DNA of 35,242 nucleotides from Pseudomonadota bacterium (GTDB lineage Bacteria; Pseudomonadota; Gammaproteobacteria; Burkholderiales; Burkholderiaceae_C), in the NCBI GenBank assembly GCA_021792835.1, contig JAJYTY010000013.1, forward strand, positions 1-35,242, in the 5' to 3' direction. Made by a program: the position numbers and the translations under genes. Position 1 is the stretch's first letter; each line of letters starts with the position of its first letter. Below are positions 8,011 to 16,545 of the stretch, in pieces. Under the pieces are notes generated by a model. It did not search any database. It saw nothing but the letters and a program-made list of their open reading frames with translations, and was not told the DNA's origin.

Positions 8011-8173
8011 ATTGCCGTGCAGTGGGCCCGCGACGCCGTGGCGCGGCGCCCCTGGTCAGCATCGAGAGATCAACCCGCGTGCCAATGCCAGAAATGGCGG
8101 CGCGCGCCGCGGCGTTGCTAGGTACGCGTCCATGACCTACCCCCCTCAAGAAGCATCGAAAGGAGCGACCCCG

Positions 8174-8755
8174 ATGGAGAACTTCCCGAGCATCGTGCCC
8201 GGCTCCGAGGTCGCGCACCTGGCCGATGCGCTGCGCGCCGAAGATCAGCGCCAGGCCGCCGCGCGCGCCGCCGCCGGCAGATACACGCTGTGGGACGCGG
8301 CCGAGGAGATTGCGCGCGCGACATCGGCGCCGCGCGACATCGTCCTCAAGTCGCTGGTCGTGGCAGCCGAGGCGACCGAGCTCCGCGTGTGCCCACCTGG
8401 CGAAGCGTTTCCACGCACAGACCTGGCGCCGGGCCTCGTGACCTTCTCCGACGAGGCAACGGCGGTCGAGCTGAATGCATGGCTGGACCGCATTCGAGTC
8501 GCATCCTCGTGGCGCTTCCCGGAAACGCTGACAGCACCGCCGCCGCGCCCCAAGGGCGTCCTTCGCCAACAGGAGGAGCAAATCCTGCAGAAGCTACGCC
8601 AACTCGGGTACGACCCGAACGCGCTGCCCCCCGCAGGCGGCAAGCACGGCCGCGGCGCGAAGAGTGCCGTGCGCGATGCGCTCCGCTGGGAGGGCAGGAT
8701 CTTCGATAAAGCCTGGGATCGGCTGCGGGGCAACAAGCACATCCGCGACGCCTGA
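8174..8755 (+). CDS. Hypothetical element protein with two-part layout
   Basis: No confident family. The 193-residue protein has an N-terminal segment YTLWDAAEEIARA (about 38-50) that reads like a helix-turn-helix start used by mobile-element regulators, a middle with LRVCPPGEAFPRTDLAPG and TAVELNAWLDRI, and a charged C-terminus (LRQQEEQILQKLRQLGYDPN onward, then KSAVRDALRWEGRIFDKAWDRLRG) that may be a second DNA-binding helix bundle. ATG 8174 was chosen over 8132 because AAAGGAG sits about eight bases upstream. Its place after the candidate origin suggests an element-specific regulatory or replication-accessory role, unproven. Confidence 0.6.
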   Translation: MENFPSIVPGSEVAHLADALRAEDQRQAAARAAAGRYTLWDAAEEIARATSAPRDIVLKSLVVAAEATELRVCPPGEAFPRTDLAPGLVTFSDEATAVELNAWLDRIRVASSWRFPETLTAPPPRPKGVLRQQEEQILQKLRQLGYDPNALPPAGGKHGRGAKSAVRDALRWEGRIFDKAWDRLRGNKHIRDA

Positions 8756-8866
8756 GCGCACCTCCCCCAAACTGGCAGAAGGGGGATGCTTGCGGAGGAG
8801 GACACCCGACACGGTCGAATCCGTCCTGAAGCAGCCCTGCGATTACAGGGCGCATCGGAGAGGACG

Positions 8867-9112
8867 ATGGCCGACCAGAAGTACCCGCCCGTGCTCGCGG
8901 CGATTGCCGAGCAGCGCGACCACCTGAAGACTGCCGAGTTCGCGCGCACGCTGGGCCGCAAGGGTCACACCGCGCGCAACCTGTACTACGCCCAGGGACA
9001 CGCGTGGGGCGTGCGCCCGCGCCGCGTCGCCGGCCGGCTTCTGTGGCCGATAAGCGAAGTCGCACGCGTGTTGCAGGGTGAAGCGCGCCAGGCCGAGCAG
9101 GTGGCCGCATGA
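8867..9112 (+). CDS. Small helix-turn-helix protein, excisionase-like
   Basis: The 81-residue basic protein contains LKTAEFARTLGRKGHTARNL followed by WGVRPRRVAGRLLWPISEVARVLQG, a helix-turn-helix plus wing resembling excisionase/MerR-type small DNA-binding proteins. A GGAGAGGA ribosome-binding site precedes ATG 8867; the same frame is open from 8786. It overlaps the next gene by ATGA. It could be an excisionase or an origin/operator-binding factor; which of these the sequence does not tell. Confidence 0.6.
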   Translation: MADQKYPPVLAAIAEQRDHLKTAEFARTLGRKGHTARNLYYAQGHAWGVRPRRVAGRLLWPISEVARVLQGEARQAEQVAA

Positions 9113-9408
9113 AGCGCGTCACGCCCTTGTTCGAACTGCCGGGCCTTGATCCGGTATTCCCCCGCATCGAGCGATGCGAAGTGCTTGGCCTTGCACCGGC
9201 CGAGCCGGGCTATTTCGTGTTGCTGCAGGATCCGAAGTCAGGGGGCGCGGCCGCCTGTGGCGCGCAGCGCCTGCCGATCGCGGCGTGGCTACTGTTGCGC
9301 ACCGGAGAACTTCGCCCGGTCACTGCTGGCCAGTGCGAGTGGACCGAGATCCAGGCCATCCTTTGCCCGGATGGAACGGTGATCGCCGGCGAAGGGATGC
9401 GCCAGTGA
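9109..9408 (+). CDS. Hypothetical small protein
   Basis: A 99-residue protein not assigned to a family. It is largely beta/loop in composition (EPGYFVLLQDPKSGGAAACG, LPIAAWLLLRTGELRPVT, WTEIQAILCPDGTVIAGEG), with no signal peptide or membrane span. It is embedded between two stop/start overlaps (ATGA with the helix-turn-helix gene, GTGA with the cupin-SET gene), so it is made together with both. Confidence 0.65.
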   Translation: MKRVTPLFELPGLDPVFPRIERCEVLGLAPAEPGYFVLLQDPKSGGAAACGAQRLPIAAWLLLRTGELRPVTAGQCEWTEIQAILCPDGTVIAGEGMRQ

Positions 9409-10298
9409 TCGCCGCCGATCGCGCGCTGTCGTCGTCCGCGCGCAATGCCAGCTTTCAGCTTCCCAACACCGTGGTGCCGCGCATGGTGCCCAAGCGCACC
9501 GTCGAGGACCTGGAGCGCGTGATGCTCGACATGGAGCAGGCCGAGTGCCCGGTCACGCATCACTTCGGCCCGGGCGTCTACGTGCGCGAAGTGCGCATGA
9601 AGGCCGGGACGTTCGCTGTCGGGCATCACCAGAACGGCGAGCACCTGAACGTGTTCATCTCCGGAAAGGTGCTGATGTTCCGCGAGGACGGCACGACGCA
9701 GGTGCTCACCGCGCCCATGACTTTCGTCGGCAAGCCCGGTCGCAAAGTCGGCCTGATCCTCGAAGACGTCATCTGGCAGAACGTGTACGCCACTGACGAG
9801 CGCGACGTCGAGAAACTCGAGGCGCGGTTCATCACCAAAAGCGACACCTGGACCGCCGATCAGGCACAACGCCTGGCGCTGGCGCGTGTGGAGATCCCCC
9901 GCGTCGACTACGCCGCAGTTCTGAGCGAGTTCGGAATCCCCCACGAGACGGCTCTGGCCGTGTCGCGCAACGAGGCCGACCTGGTCGAGATCCCGCTGAC
10001 CACCGTGCAGGTAGCGCCATCGCCCATCGACGGGCGCGGCCTGTTCGCCACCAGCGCCTTCGCGCCCGGCGACGTCATCGCGCCGGCGCGCGTCGGCGGC
10101 AAGCGCACGCAGGCTGGCCGCTACACCAACCACTCCCCGGCGCCGAACGCGCGAATGGTCGCGCGCGGTGCGGGCGTCGACCTTGTTGCCATCGCGCCGA
10201 TCGCGGGATGCCGCGGCGGACAGCTCGGGGATGAAATCACGATCGACTATCGCGAAGCCCTGCGGCTGAGCGGATTGGAGCCGAAATGTCAGCAGTAG
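9405..10298 (+). CDS. Cupin-like / SET-domain fusion protein
   Basis: A 297-residue protein with two parts. Residues about 45-150 form a cupin-like beta-barrel: HHFGPGVYVREVRMKAG, VGHHQNGEHLNVFISGKVLM and LTAPMTFVGKPGRKVG, with His pairs at 52-53 and 74-75 and Glu/His at about 79-80 as possible metal ligands. Residues about 197-292 carry the SET lysine-methyltransferase landmarks: GRGLFAT (210-216), YTNHSPAPNA with the Asn242-His243 motif, and GDEITIDY ending in the catalytic-type Tyr282. Substrate is unknown. GTG start by overlap with the preceding stop. It lies directly before, and overlaps, the first ejection gene by 13 bp, so a role in the virion or in modifying its proteins is plausible but inferred. 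Confidence 0.75.
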   Translation: MIAADRALSSSARNASFQLPNTVVPRMVPKRTVEDLERVMLDMEQAECPVTHHFGPGVYVREVRMKAGTFAVGHHQNGEHLNVFISGKVLMFREDGTTQVLTAPMTFVGKPGRKVGLILEDVIWQNVYATDERDVEKLEARFITKSDTWTADQAQRLALARVEIPRVDYAAVLSEFGIPHETALAVSRNEADLVEIPLTTVQVAPSPIDGRGLFATSAFAPGDVIAPARVGGKRTQAGRYTNHSPAPNARMVARGAGVDLVAIAPIAGCRGGQLGDEITIDYREALRLSGLEPKCQQ

Positions 10299-11071
10299 CA
10301 ACCGCCATCGTCGGGGGCTCGGTCCTCGGTGGCCTCATCACGTCTCAGGGCGCGCAAAGCGCGGCCAGCACCCAAGCCGGCGCGGCCACGCAGAACCAGC
10401 AGGCAGTCCTAGACGCCGGCAAACAGGCCTCCGGCCTGGACCTGGGCGCCATCGGGCAAGCCAACGCCTACCTGCAGCCCTACGCGAACCTCGGCAGCCA
10501 ATCCGCCAGCCAGTTGCAGAACCTGCTGACGGGGGCCGGCAATGGCAACGCCATGCAGGCCCTGCAGAACATGCCCGGCTACCAGTTCCAGCTGCAGCAG
10601 GGTCTGGAATCGACCCAGAACGGCTTCGCAGCGAAGGGCCTCGGGTCCAGTGGGGCGGCGATGAAGGGCGCGGCGAACTACGTCAACGGTTTGACCGCGA
10701 GCAACCTGAGCAACTTCTACAACATGCTCATGGGCGGAACGCAGGTGGGCGCGAACGCGGCCTCGGTGCAGGCTCAGAACACCTCGAACCTGACGACCGC
10801 TGGGGCGAACGCGCTGATGGGCGGCTCGACCAATGCCGCGAGCCTGGGCATGGCTGGGGCTGCGGCGTCGGCAGCGGGCCAGGTCGGCGCGGCGAATGCC
10901 TTGGGAAGCGGGATCGCCAATGCCGCCAACGGGTATGGCCAGTACACCCTGATGAACAACATGCTCACGAACCCCGGCATGTACGCGGCCGGCATGTACG
11001 ACTCGGCGCAGGCGGCGAACCAGGCGGCCACACTCATGGCGCCGGGTTACATCCTCCCGCTCGCGAACTGA
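10286..11071 (+). CDS. Podophage DNA-ejection protein, gp7-like
   Basis: Resembles the P22 gp7 group (DNA transfer/pilot proteins packaged in the capsid and injected to form the periplasmic conduit). The 261-residue protein is rich in Ala, Gly, Gln and Asn, begins with a glycine/alanine helix (VATAIVGGSVLGGLITSQG) and contains the group signature QANAYLQPYANLGSQSASQL then MPGYQFQLQQGLESTQNGFA and KGLGSSGAAMKGAANYV. No enzymatic motif. It is the first of three consecutive proteins in the gp7-gp20-gp16 order. Assignment rests on composition, signature and order. Confidence 0.75.
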   Translation: MSAVATAIVGGSVLGGLITSQGAQSAASTQAGAATQNQQAVLDAGKQASGLDLGAIGQANAYLQPYANLGSQSASQLQNLLTGAGNGNAMQALQNMPGYQFQLQQGLESTQNGFAAKGLGSSGAAMKGAANYVNGLTASNLSNFYNMLMGGTQVGANAASVQAQNTSNLTTAGANALMGGSTNAASLGMAGAAASAAGQVGAANALGSGIANAANGYGQYTLMNNMLTNPGMYAAGMYDSAQAANQAATLMAPGYILPLAN

Positions 11072-11081
11072 GGCAACCGTC

Positions 11082-12554
11082 ATGGCACAAGTCGAGATTC
11101 CAAACATGCTCGTGGCCGCCCAGGCTGGTCAGGGACTGCCCAAACCGCCGAACCTCTTGGCGCTCGGCAACCAGGCACTCCAAATGCGTGGCCAGCAGCT
11201 GCAGAACCAGAACATCGGCAACCAGCTCATCGGCTTTCAGGCCAAGGTGGCCGGCGCGCAGGACTATCTGCGTTCCATCGGCCCGAACGGCCAAGTCGAC
11301 CCGCAGCTGCTCAACCGCAACCTGCAGGGGGATCCGAATGCCGCCCTGGCCGCGCCCGAGCTGATGCAGTCTGCGCAGGCCAACCTGGTGACGCAGCTGC
11401 AAGCCAAGGGCCTGACCCTCAACCAAGCGCACCAGCGCATGACCTACGCCGCGGACGGTCTTGCCGGGCTCCTGAACAGTGGCAGCCCGATCACGAGCGC
11501 GGGCGTGCGCGACATCCTCACGAACGGGGTCGCGACGGGGATGTGGTCGGCGCATGATGCGGCTTCGCTGCTGGCCACGGTGCCCAACGATCCGCAGGCA
11601 CTGCGGCAGTGGGTGGTGTCGCACCTGGCGGCAGTGAACGGGGGCTTGAAAGTCACGACGCCCCTTGTTCAAGGCATCAATACCGGTGGCCGCACGGCGC
11701 TGATCAACACCAACCCTGCGGCCGGCAACGGCGTGGGCATCATCGGCAGTCTGCCGAACACACTGACCCCCGAAGGTGCAACGACCCCAGTCCAGTTCCC
11801 GGGTGCGAACGGGCAGACCGTCACCACGACGCGCGGCGCGATCGCAGCGGCGGGGAACCAGCTGCCGACGGGCGTGGGCGGCACTTCCCCGGTGGTCAGC
11901 GGGCTCTCCCCGGCCGAGCAAGCGGGGCAGACCGGCATCGGCACCGCCGACGCGCAGCAACTGGCGGAGTGGCAGAAGTACCAGACCGAGATCCCCCAGC
12001 AGATGAATTCGATCCGCCAAGGGATGTCCGAGGCCTCGAAGTTCCCGACCGGCCCCCTCGGCGGCACGATCGCTCAAGGGTCCGCGCTGCTCAACGAGCT
12101 GGGCCTCTCCAACAACGTCGCGAACGCCGGCGCGCTGCTGCAGAAGTCCACGGCCATGCAGGTCATGCAGACCCTGACCGGCGGGAACCTGGGGGCGGGC
12201 ACGAACGACAAGATGGCCATGGCGCTCACCCAGACGCCCAACATCGAGCAGCCGGGCGTCGCCTACCAGACCCTCGGCGGCATCAAGCTCGGCGCGCTGG
12301 CCTACGACCAGGCGGCCAACAAGGTGGCGATGAAGTGGGGGCTGAACAACAACCCGGTGGCCTTCGCGCATTTCCGGCAGACCTGGGCCCAGATGTTCCC
12401 GGACCCCATGGTGTTCATGGCCCAGTACGTGCCGAAGGGCTTCCTGAAGAGCTACTTCGCCAGCGAGACCAAGGCGCAGCGCGAGGCCTTCGGCGAGCAG
12501 TACCAGCGTGCCGTGCAGCTGGGCTTGATCGGAGGCGGCAATGGCGGCCAGTAA
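11082..12554 (+). CDS. Podophage DNA-ejection protein, gp20-like
   Basis: The second ejection-set protein, 490 residues, alpha-helical and Gln/Asn/Ala-rich, with long amphipathic stretches (LLALGNQALQMRGQQLQNQN, FQAKVAGAQDYLRSIG) and a central low-complexity glycine/threonine region (about 200-290). In P22 gp20 is injected with the DNA and forms part of the trans-envelope channel. The C-terminal half (NNVANAGALLQKSTAMQVMQ, FAHFRQTWAQMFPDPMVFMA) is conserved-looking but without motifs I can name. Its 3' end overlaps the transglycosylase gene by 14 bp. Confidence 0.65.
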   Translation: MAQVEIPNMLVAAQAGQGLPKPPNLLALGNQALQMRGQQLQNQNIGNQLIGFQAKVAGAQDYLRSIGPNGQVDPQLLNRNLQGDPNAALAAPELMQSAQANLVTQLQAKGLTLNQAHQRMTYAADGLAGLLNSGSPITSAGVRDILTNGVATGMWSAHDAASLLATVPNDPQALRQWVVSHLAAVNGGLKVTTPLVQGINTGGRTALINTNPAAGNGVGIIGSLPNTLTPEGATTPVQFPGANGQTVTTTRGAIAAAGNQLPTGVGGTSPVVSGLSPAEQAGQTGIGTADAQQLAEWQKYQTEIPQQMNSIRQGMSEASKFPTGPLGGTIAQGSALLNELGLSNNVANAGALLQKSTAMQVMQTLTGGNLGAGTNDKMAMALTQTPNIEQPGVAYQTLGGIKLGALAYDQAANKVAMKWGLNNNPVAFAHFRQTWAQMFPDPMVFMAQYVPKGFLKSYFASETKAQREAFGEQYQRAVQLGLIGGGNGGQ

Positions 12555-14880
12555 CTACGGCGCGCTGTACGCCCAGGCCGCGCAGCAGTACGACCTGCCG
12601 CCCGCGCTGCTGCCGGCCGTGGCCCAAGTCGAGAGCAGCGGCAACCCGAACGCGGTCAGCGACCAGGGGGCCATCGGCCTTATGCAGCTGGAGCCGGGCA
12701 CCGCGAAAGGCCTGGGCGTCGCGAATCCGCGCGATCCGCGCCAGGCGATCTTCGGCGCGGCCAAGCTGCTGCGCCAGAACCTGGACGCCGCCGGCGGCAA
12801 CCTGACCACGGCGCTCAAGATGTACCACGGCGGCACGGATCCGAAGAACTGGGGTCCCCTCACCAACGCCTACCCCGAGCAGGTGCAAGCCAAGATGACG
12901 ACCCCGACCAACGCAAGCCCTGGCGCGGATGCCGGTGCGGCCGCGTGGCAGCAATTCGCCGCGCAGTACGGCATCGACAGCGCGCCACAAGCAGCCGCCC
13001 CTGCGGGGCCTGGAGCCGCGATCCCGACGAATCCCGGTGCGCCGAGCGCGAGTGCCGCATCGCGCCCTGCGGCCTCTGCCTGGGACCAATTCGCTCAAGC
13101 GCACGGGCTCGACGGCGCGCAGGCACCCGGCGGCGTGCAGTCCGCGCAGCAGATCGACGCGTCACCCGTGGACCGCTTCATGGTCGGCGTCGGCCACGGC
13201 GCCACGACGGTGCTGGAGAGCGCCAAGGAACTCGGCCTGGAGGGGCTGCAGAAGCTCGGCTGGGTGCCGCAATCCGTGGTGGACAACTACAGGCACCAGG
13301 TGGCCGACGAGAACGCGCTGTATCAGTCCACGAAGCCCACGACGGGCATGAAGGTGGGGGACTTCACCGGCCAGGTCGCAGCGCAGGTGCCGGTGTTCGA
13401 GCTGGGAGGCGGGGTCCTTGGCGCCGCTGGCGATGGCGCGGGGAATCTGCTCACGCGTGCGGGCCCGGTTGGCCGCGCGGCGGTTACCGGCCTGAAGCTG
13501 CTCACTGGCGCTGGCGTCGACGGCGCTCCAGGGGTCGCGTTGCGGGCTGCTGCCGGCGGTGTACGTGGCGCATTGGCTGGTGGCACCAGCGCGGCGCTCA
13601 CGGCCGCGCAGAACCCGAGCGAATCGCTGGGCGAGCAGGTGCGCCAAGGCGCCGAGGTCGGGGGTGCCCTGGGCGGCGTGGTCGGCCCGGTCTTGGGCGC
13701 TGGCGGCCGCGCGCTGAAAAACGCCCTGGTGGGCCCTCCGCTCGACCCGGAGACTGCGCTACTGGCGCAAAAGGCCGGCCAGATGGGTGTTCCGCTCGGG
13801 GGCGCCGAAATCAGCGGCAGCACGCCAATGCACTACGCGAAGGCCACCCTGGACCAAATCCCCTTCACGGGAGCTGCGGCTCGCGACGCCGCGCAGCAGA
13901 GCGGCTTCAACCGGGCTGTTGCCTCGCAGATCGGCGTGGACGCGACCAAGCTGACGCCGGCCGTCATGTCCCAGGCTCGTGACCGCCTCGGCCAGCAGTT
14001 CGATGCGATCGCCGCGCGCAACCCGGTGAAGGTGGACAACCAGCTGCTGAACGACTTGGCCGACATCGACCACCAAGCGAGCGCGGAAATGCCGGAATCG
14101 GCCTTCCGACCCATCCAGAAGAACCTCGACGACGTGATTGCGGCCGGCCAGAGCGGCACGCTGACGGGTGCCCAGTACCAGGCCCTCACCCGCAAGGGAA
14201 CGCCGCTCTGGCGGGCCATGAACAGCCCCGATCCGAACGTGGCGCACTTCGCGGGCCAGATCCGCGACGCGCTGGACAACGCCCTGGAGCGCAGCGCCAG
14301 CCCCGAGGACCTCCAACTGCTGCAGCAAGCGCGCGGCCAGTGGAAGGCGCTGAAAACCGTCGAGCCCCTGGTCGAGAAGTCGCCTTCGGGGAACGTCTCC
14401 CCGGCGGCGCTCATGTCGCAGGTGCGGCAGCACTACGGCGGCATGGCCTACAACGGCGCCGGCGACATGGGCGACCTGGCGCGCATCGGGCAGGCCTTCC
14501 TGAAGGAACCGCCGAACTCCGGCACCGCGCCACGCGCGATGTGGACCAACCTGCTCACGGGCGGCGCGCTCGGTGCCGGAGGCCTCGGCCTGGCCGACCC
14601 TGCGGCGCTGGGCAGCATCGCGGCGACCGGTGGCAAAGCGCTGCTCGCCCTGCCGGCGCTGCGCGCAACGTCCGCGGCCATCAACAGCGGCGCGTACCGC
14701 AACCTGCTCATCAACCGCGCGCTGGACACCTATCCGGCATGGCAGCGCGCCGTGGGTGCGGGCGCTACCGCACTGGACAACGCGCTGGTGCGGCCGGGCC
14801 TGGTGCCGGCGGCGCTTGCGGTGTCGCTTCCGCACACCACGCCCGAGCCGGTGGGGCCGCTACGGGCGATGAGCCACTGA
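12541..14880 (+). CDS. Ejection protein gp16-like with N-terminal lytic transglycosylase domain
   Basis: The largest ejection-set protein, 779 residues. Residues 1-115 form an SLT/Slt70-type transglycosylase: YDLPPALLPAVAQVESSGNP with catalytic-type Glu31, GAIGLMQLEPGTAKGLGV and LTTALKMYHGGTDP. It would locally open peptidoglycan during DNA entry, as P22 gp16 and T7 gp16 do. Two copies of a W-(Q/D)-Q-F-A-x-x-x-G-(I/L)-D motif follow in a Pro/Ala linker (about 138 and 180). The middle (260-400) is Gly/Ala-rich and hydrophobic, fit for membrane insertion; the rest is helical. Together with the two preceding genes it makes a complete-looking three-protein ejectosome without capsid genes. Confidence 0.8.
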   Translation: MAASNYGALYAQAAQQYDLPPALLPAVAQVESSGNPNAVSDQGAIGLMQLEPGTAKGLGVANPRDPRQAIFGAAKLLRQNLDAAGGNLTTALKMYHGGTDPKNWGPLTNAYPEQVQAKMTTPTNASPGADAGAAAWQQFAAQYGIDSAPQAAAPAGPGAAIPTNPGAPSASAASRPAASAWDQFAQAHGLDGAQAPGGVQSAQQIDASPVDRFMVGVGHGATTVLESAKELGLEGLQKLGWVPQSVVDNYRHQVADENALYQSTKPTTGMKVGDFTGQVAAQVPVFELGGGVLGAAGDGAGNLLTRAGPVGRAAVTGLKLLTGAGVDGAPGVALRAAAGGVRGALAGGTSAALTAAQNPSESLGEQVRQGAEVGGALGGVVGPVLGAGGRALKNALVGPPLDPETALLAQKAGQMGVPLGGAEISGSTPMHYAKATLDQIPFTGAAARDAAQQSGFNRAVASQIGVDATKLTPAVMSQARDRLGQQFDAIAARNPVKVDNQLLNDLADIDHQASAEMPESAFRPIQKNLDDVIAAGQSGTLTGAQYQALTRKGTPLWRAMNSPDPNVAHFAGQIRDALDNALERSASPEDLQLLQQARGQWKALKTVEPLVEKSPSGNVSPAALMSQVRQHYGGMAYNGAGDMGDLARIGQAFLKEPPNSGTAPRAMWTNLLTGGALGAGGLGLADPAALGSIAATGGKALLALPALRATSAAINSGAYRNLLINRALDTYPAWQRAVGAGATALDNALVRPGLVPAALAVSLPHTTPEPVGPLRAMSH

Positions 14881-14891
14881 GGAGCACACGC

Positions 14892-15338
14892 ATGGCACAA
14901 CTTGCGAAGCCCGCGATGCGCGAGGACGAGCTGCACGACAACCTCGAATCCCTGCGCCGCGCGGGCGCCGGCTCGCCGCCCATGATGCTGCAGGAGCTTC
15001 GGCGCCTGCGCTGGGTGATCAGCACGTATGGCCGACTCATCGCCGGGCCGTCCCCGCGGCGCGACGCACTCCTCAAGGAATGCAGGGCTGTCGGCACCAG
15101 TGGACTGTTCGAGCTCGAGCACGTCGCCGCGTTGGAACGCGAGGCGCCGCTCGACGAGGTCGAGCTCGAGATCTTCCTGCGCGTCGCGCGGATCCGCGCG
15201 GAGCGGGCCGTGGACCTCATCGGGCCGTGCCTGTTCGACCTCGCGGCGCGCGGCCTGCAAGCCGGCATTCCGCAGAATCGGCAAGTGGCATCCCAGGTGG
15301 GCGCCGACGAGACCAGTGGTCGGGGGCTCATTGTGTGA
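14892..15338 (+). CDS. Hypothetical helical protein
   Basis: A 148-residue protein, not recognised. Its composition is strongly helical and charged (MREDELHDNLESLRR, LLKECRAVG, LEHVAALEREAPLDEVELE, VARIRAERAVDLIG). There is no signal or membrane segment. ATG 14892 has GAGGAG upstream. Its stop overlaps the GTG of the next gene. It sits right after the ejection set, so a virion-linked or packaging role is possible but unsupported by motif. Confidence 0.6.
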   Translation: MAQLAKPAMREDELHDNLESLRRAGAGSPPMMLQELRRLRWVISTYGRLIAGPSPRRDALLKECRAVGTSGLFELEHVAALEREAPLDEVELEIFLRVARIRAERAVDLIGPCLFDLAARGLQAGIPQNRQVASQVGADETSGRGLIV

Positions 15339-15595
15339 CCAAGAAGGAGCTGGTCCCCGTCGAGTTCGTCGGTGCGCCGTCACGGGGTGGCCGGCCGCCG
15401 ATCCGCCTGGATACCGCGCGCGGCTGCATTGAAGAGTTGGCATCGGTCTACCGGGAGGCGAAGCGCGGGCGCCTGGACATGAAGAAGGCGACCAGCCTTG
15501 CGTACCTCCTGCAAATCATGATCAAAGGCCACGAGCTCGTGGCGCTCGAGTCCCGCATTGCCGCACTGGAGATAGAGCATGGCCCGCAGTCTTGA
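15335..15595 (+). CDS. Hypothetical small protein, phage-type
   Basis: An 86-residue protein starting GTG in an overlap with the previous stop. It has a basic N-terminus (PSRGGRPPIRLDT), then CIEELASVYREAKRGRLDMK, YLLQIMIKGHELVALESRIAALE. This helix pattern, ending in a short coiled coil, is similar to small proteins I associate with phage packaging regions, but I cannot place it in a named family. It overlaps the next gene by 17 bp. Confidence 0.6.
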   Translation: MTKKELVPVEFVGAPSRGGRPPIRLDTARGCIEELASVYREAKRGRLDMKKATSLAYLLQIMIKGHELVALESRIAALEIEHGPQS

Positions 15596-15791
15596 AAGCC
15601 GAATCGGGCGCCTTGAGCAGCGCCAGCACCAGATCGCGAAGGCGCCCCCGTTCGTCGGGCGCGTTGTCGTGCACCAGGGCGTCGATGCACGCGACACCGA
15701 GCAGCGCATCGAGGCCGCGCGCCTCGCTGCCGGCTTCGCGTCCGGCGCCAACGTCATCGCGCGCGTCATCGTCACGCCGCAAGGGGCATGA
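15579..15791 (+). CDS. Small coiled-coil protein, possible paralogue of the next gene
   Basis: A 70-residue protein: N-terminal coiled coil (SLESRIGRLEQRQHQ), then a beta-helix-beta pattern (GRVVVHQGVDARDTEQRIEA, ANVIARVIVTPQG). The next protein has the same layout, so the two may be duplicated. No known family. Overlaps both neighbours. Confidence 0.55.
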   Translation: MARSLESRIGRLEQRQHQIAKAPPFVGRVVVHQGVDARDTEQRIEAARLAAGFASGANVIARVIVTPQGA

Positions 15792-15991
15792 ACATGTCGC
15801 AGACCCTGCGCAAACGCCTGGACCGCCTCGAGGAAAAGCTCAACCCGCCGTTTCGCGGCGTCTTGTTCGTGCCGGAAGGTCGCAGCGCCGAGGAGACCGA
15901 AAGCCTTATCCGCAAGATGTGCGCGGAACGCCGCGCCGATCGCGCGACGGTGCCGGTGGTCACCTACAGCGAACTCGACCTCGCGATCTGA
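15788..15991 (+). CDS. Small coiled-coil protein, possible paralogue of the previous gene
   Basis: A 67-residue protein: coiled coil (TLRKRLDRLEEKLN), then GVLFVPEGRSAEETESLIRK and VPVVTYSELDL. The order of a short coiled coil, a V-x-x-G strand-turn, an acidic E-T-E helix and a final Val-rich strand parallels the previous gene. Overlaps it by ATGA. An ATG two codons later is a possible start. Confidence 0.55.
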   Translation: MNMSQTLRKRLDRLEEKLNPPFRGVLFVPEGRSAEETESLIRKMCAERRADRATVPVVTYSELDLAI

Positions 15992-15995
15992 ATCG

Positions 15996-16469
15996 ATGCC
16001 GCCGCAATCCGCACCGCATGCGCATTCGAGCCGACCGCCGAAACTCGACCTCAACGTGCGCGAGCCCGATTCGCTCCGCTGGGTCGTCGACCTGATCGAG
16101 CGATTCGTCATTGCCCACCGCGGCGGGAAGCGCGCCGGCGTGGACACCAGTGGCCTGGGGCGCGTGTACCGCCAGCCGCGCGGCGTCGAGGTGCGGCGCA
16201 CGCCGGCGCCGCAGACCATGCGCGACGCTGAAGTGCTGGCCGTGTCGCGGGCCTGGGGGAGCTTGCCGCATACGCCCTGGCCATGGGGCCAGATCCTGCG
16301 CTGCAGTTACTTGCCGGGCTACCCCCGGCCGGAAATCGCCTGTCGGCTGATGCACATCGCGCCGGCGAGCTGGGTGCGCGAGCGCAATGCCGCGCTGGCG
16401 CTGCTCGGCGACGCGCTGCGTCGCGATGCCGCGTGGCTGGTGCCGCACCAGGTCACGCAGCCCGATTGA
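15996..16469 (+). CDS. Hypothetical protein with C-terminal helix-turn-helix, possible late regulator
   Basis: A 157-residue protein. Residues 20-50 (NVREPDSLRWVVDLIERFVI) form a helix; the C-terminal part GQILRCSYLPGYPRPEIACR followed by MHIAPASWVRERNAALALLG reads like a sigma-region-4-type helix-turn-helix used by phage antiterminator-Q or RinA-like late regulators. No firm family match from memory. It sits between the small proteins and the membrane protein with no strong promoter of its own visible. Confidence 0.5.
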   Translation: MPPQSAPHAHSSRPPKLDLNVREPDSLRWVVDLIERFVIAHRGGKRAGVDTSGLGRVYRQPRGVEVRRTPAPQTMRDAEVLAVSRAWGSLPHTPWPWGQILRCSYLPGYPRPEIACRLMHIAPASWVRERNAALALLGDALRRDAAWLVPHQVTQPD

Positions 16470-16545
16470 TCCACTTGGACCGCGCCGCTGCGCGGAGTAC
16501 CCTTCGTGCATCGGCCGCGCAGGCGGCGAGCGAAGGGGGTGCGTC

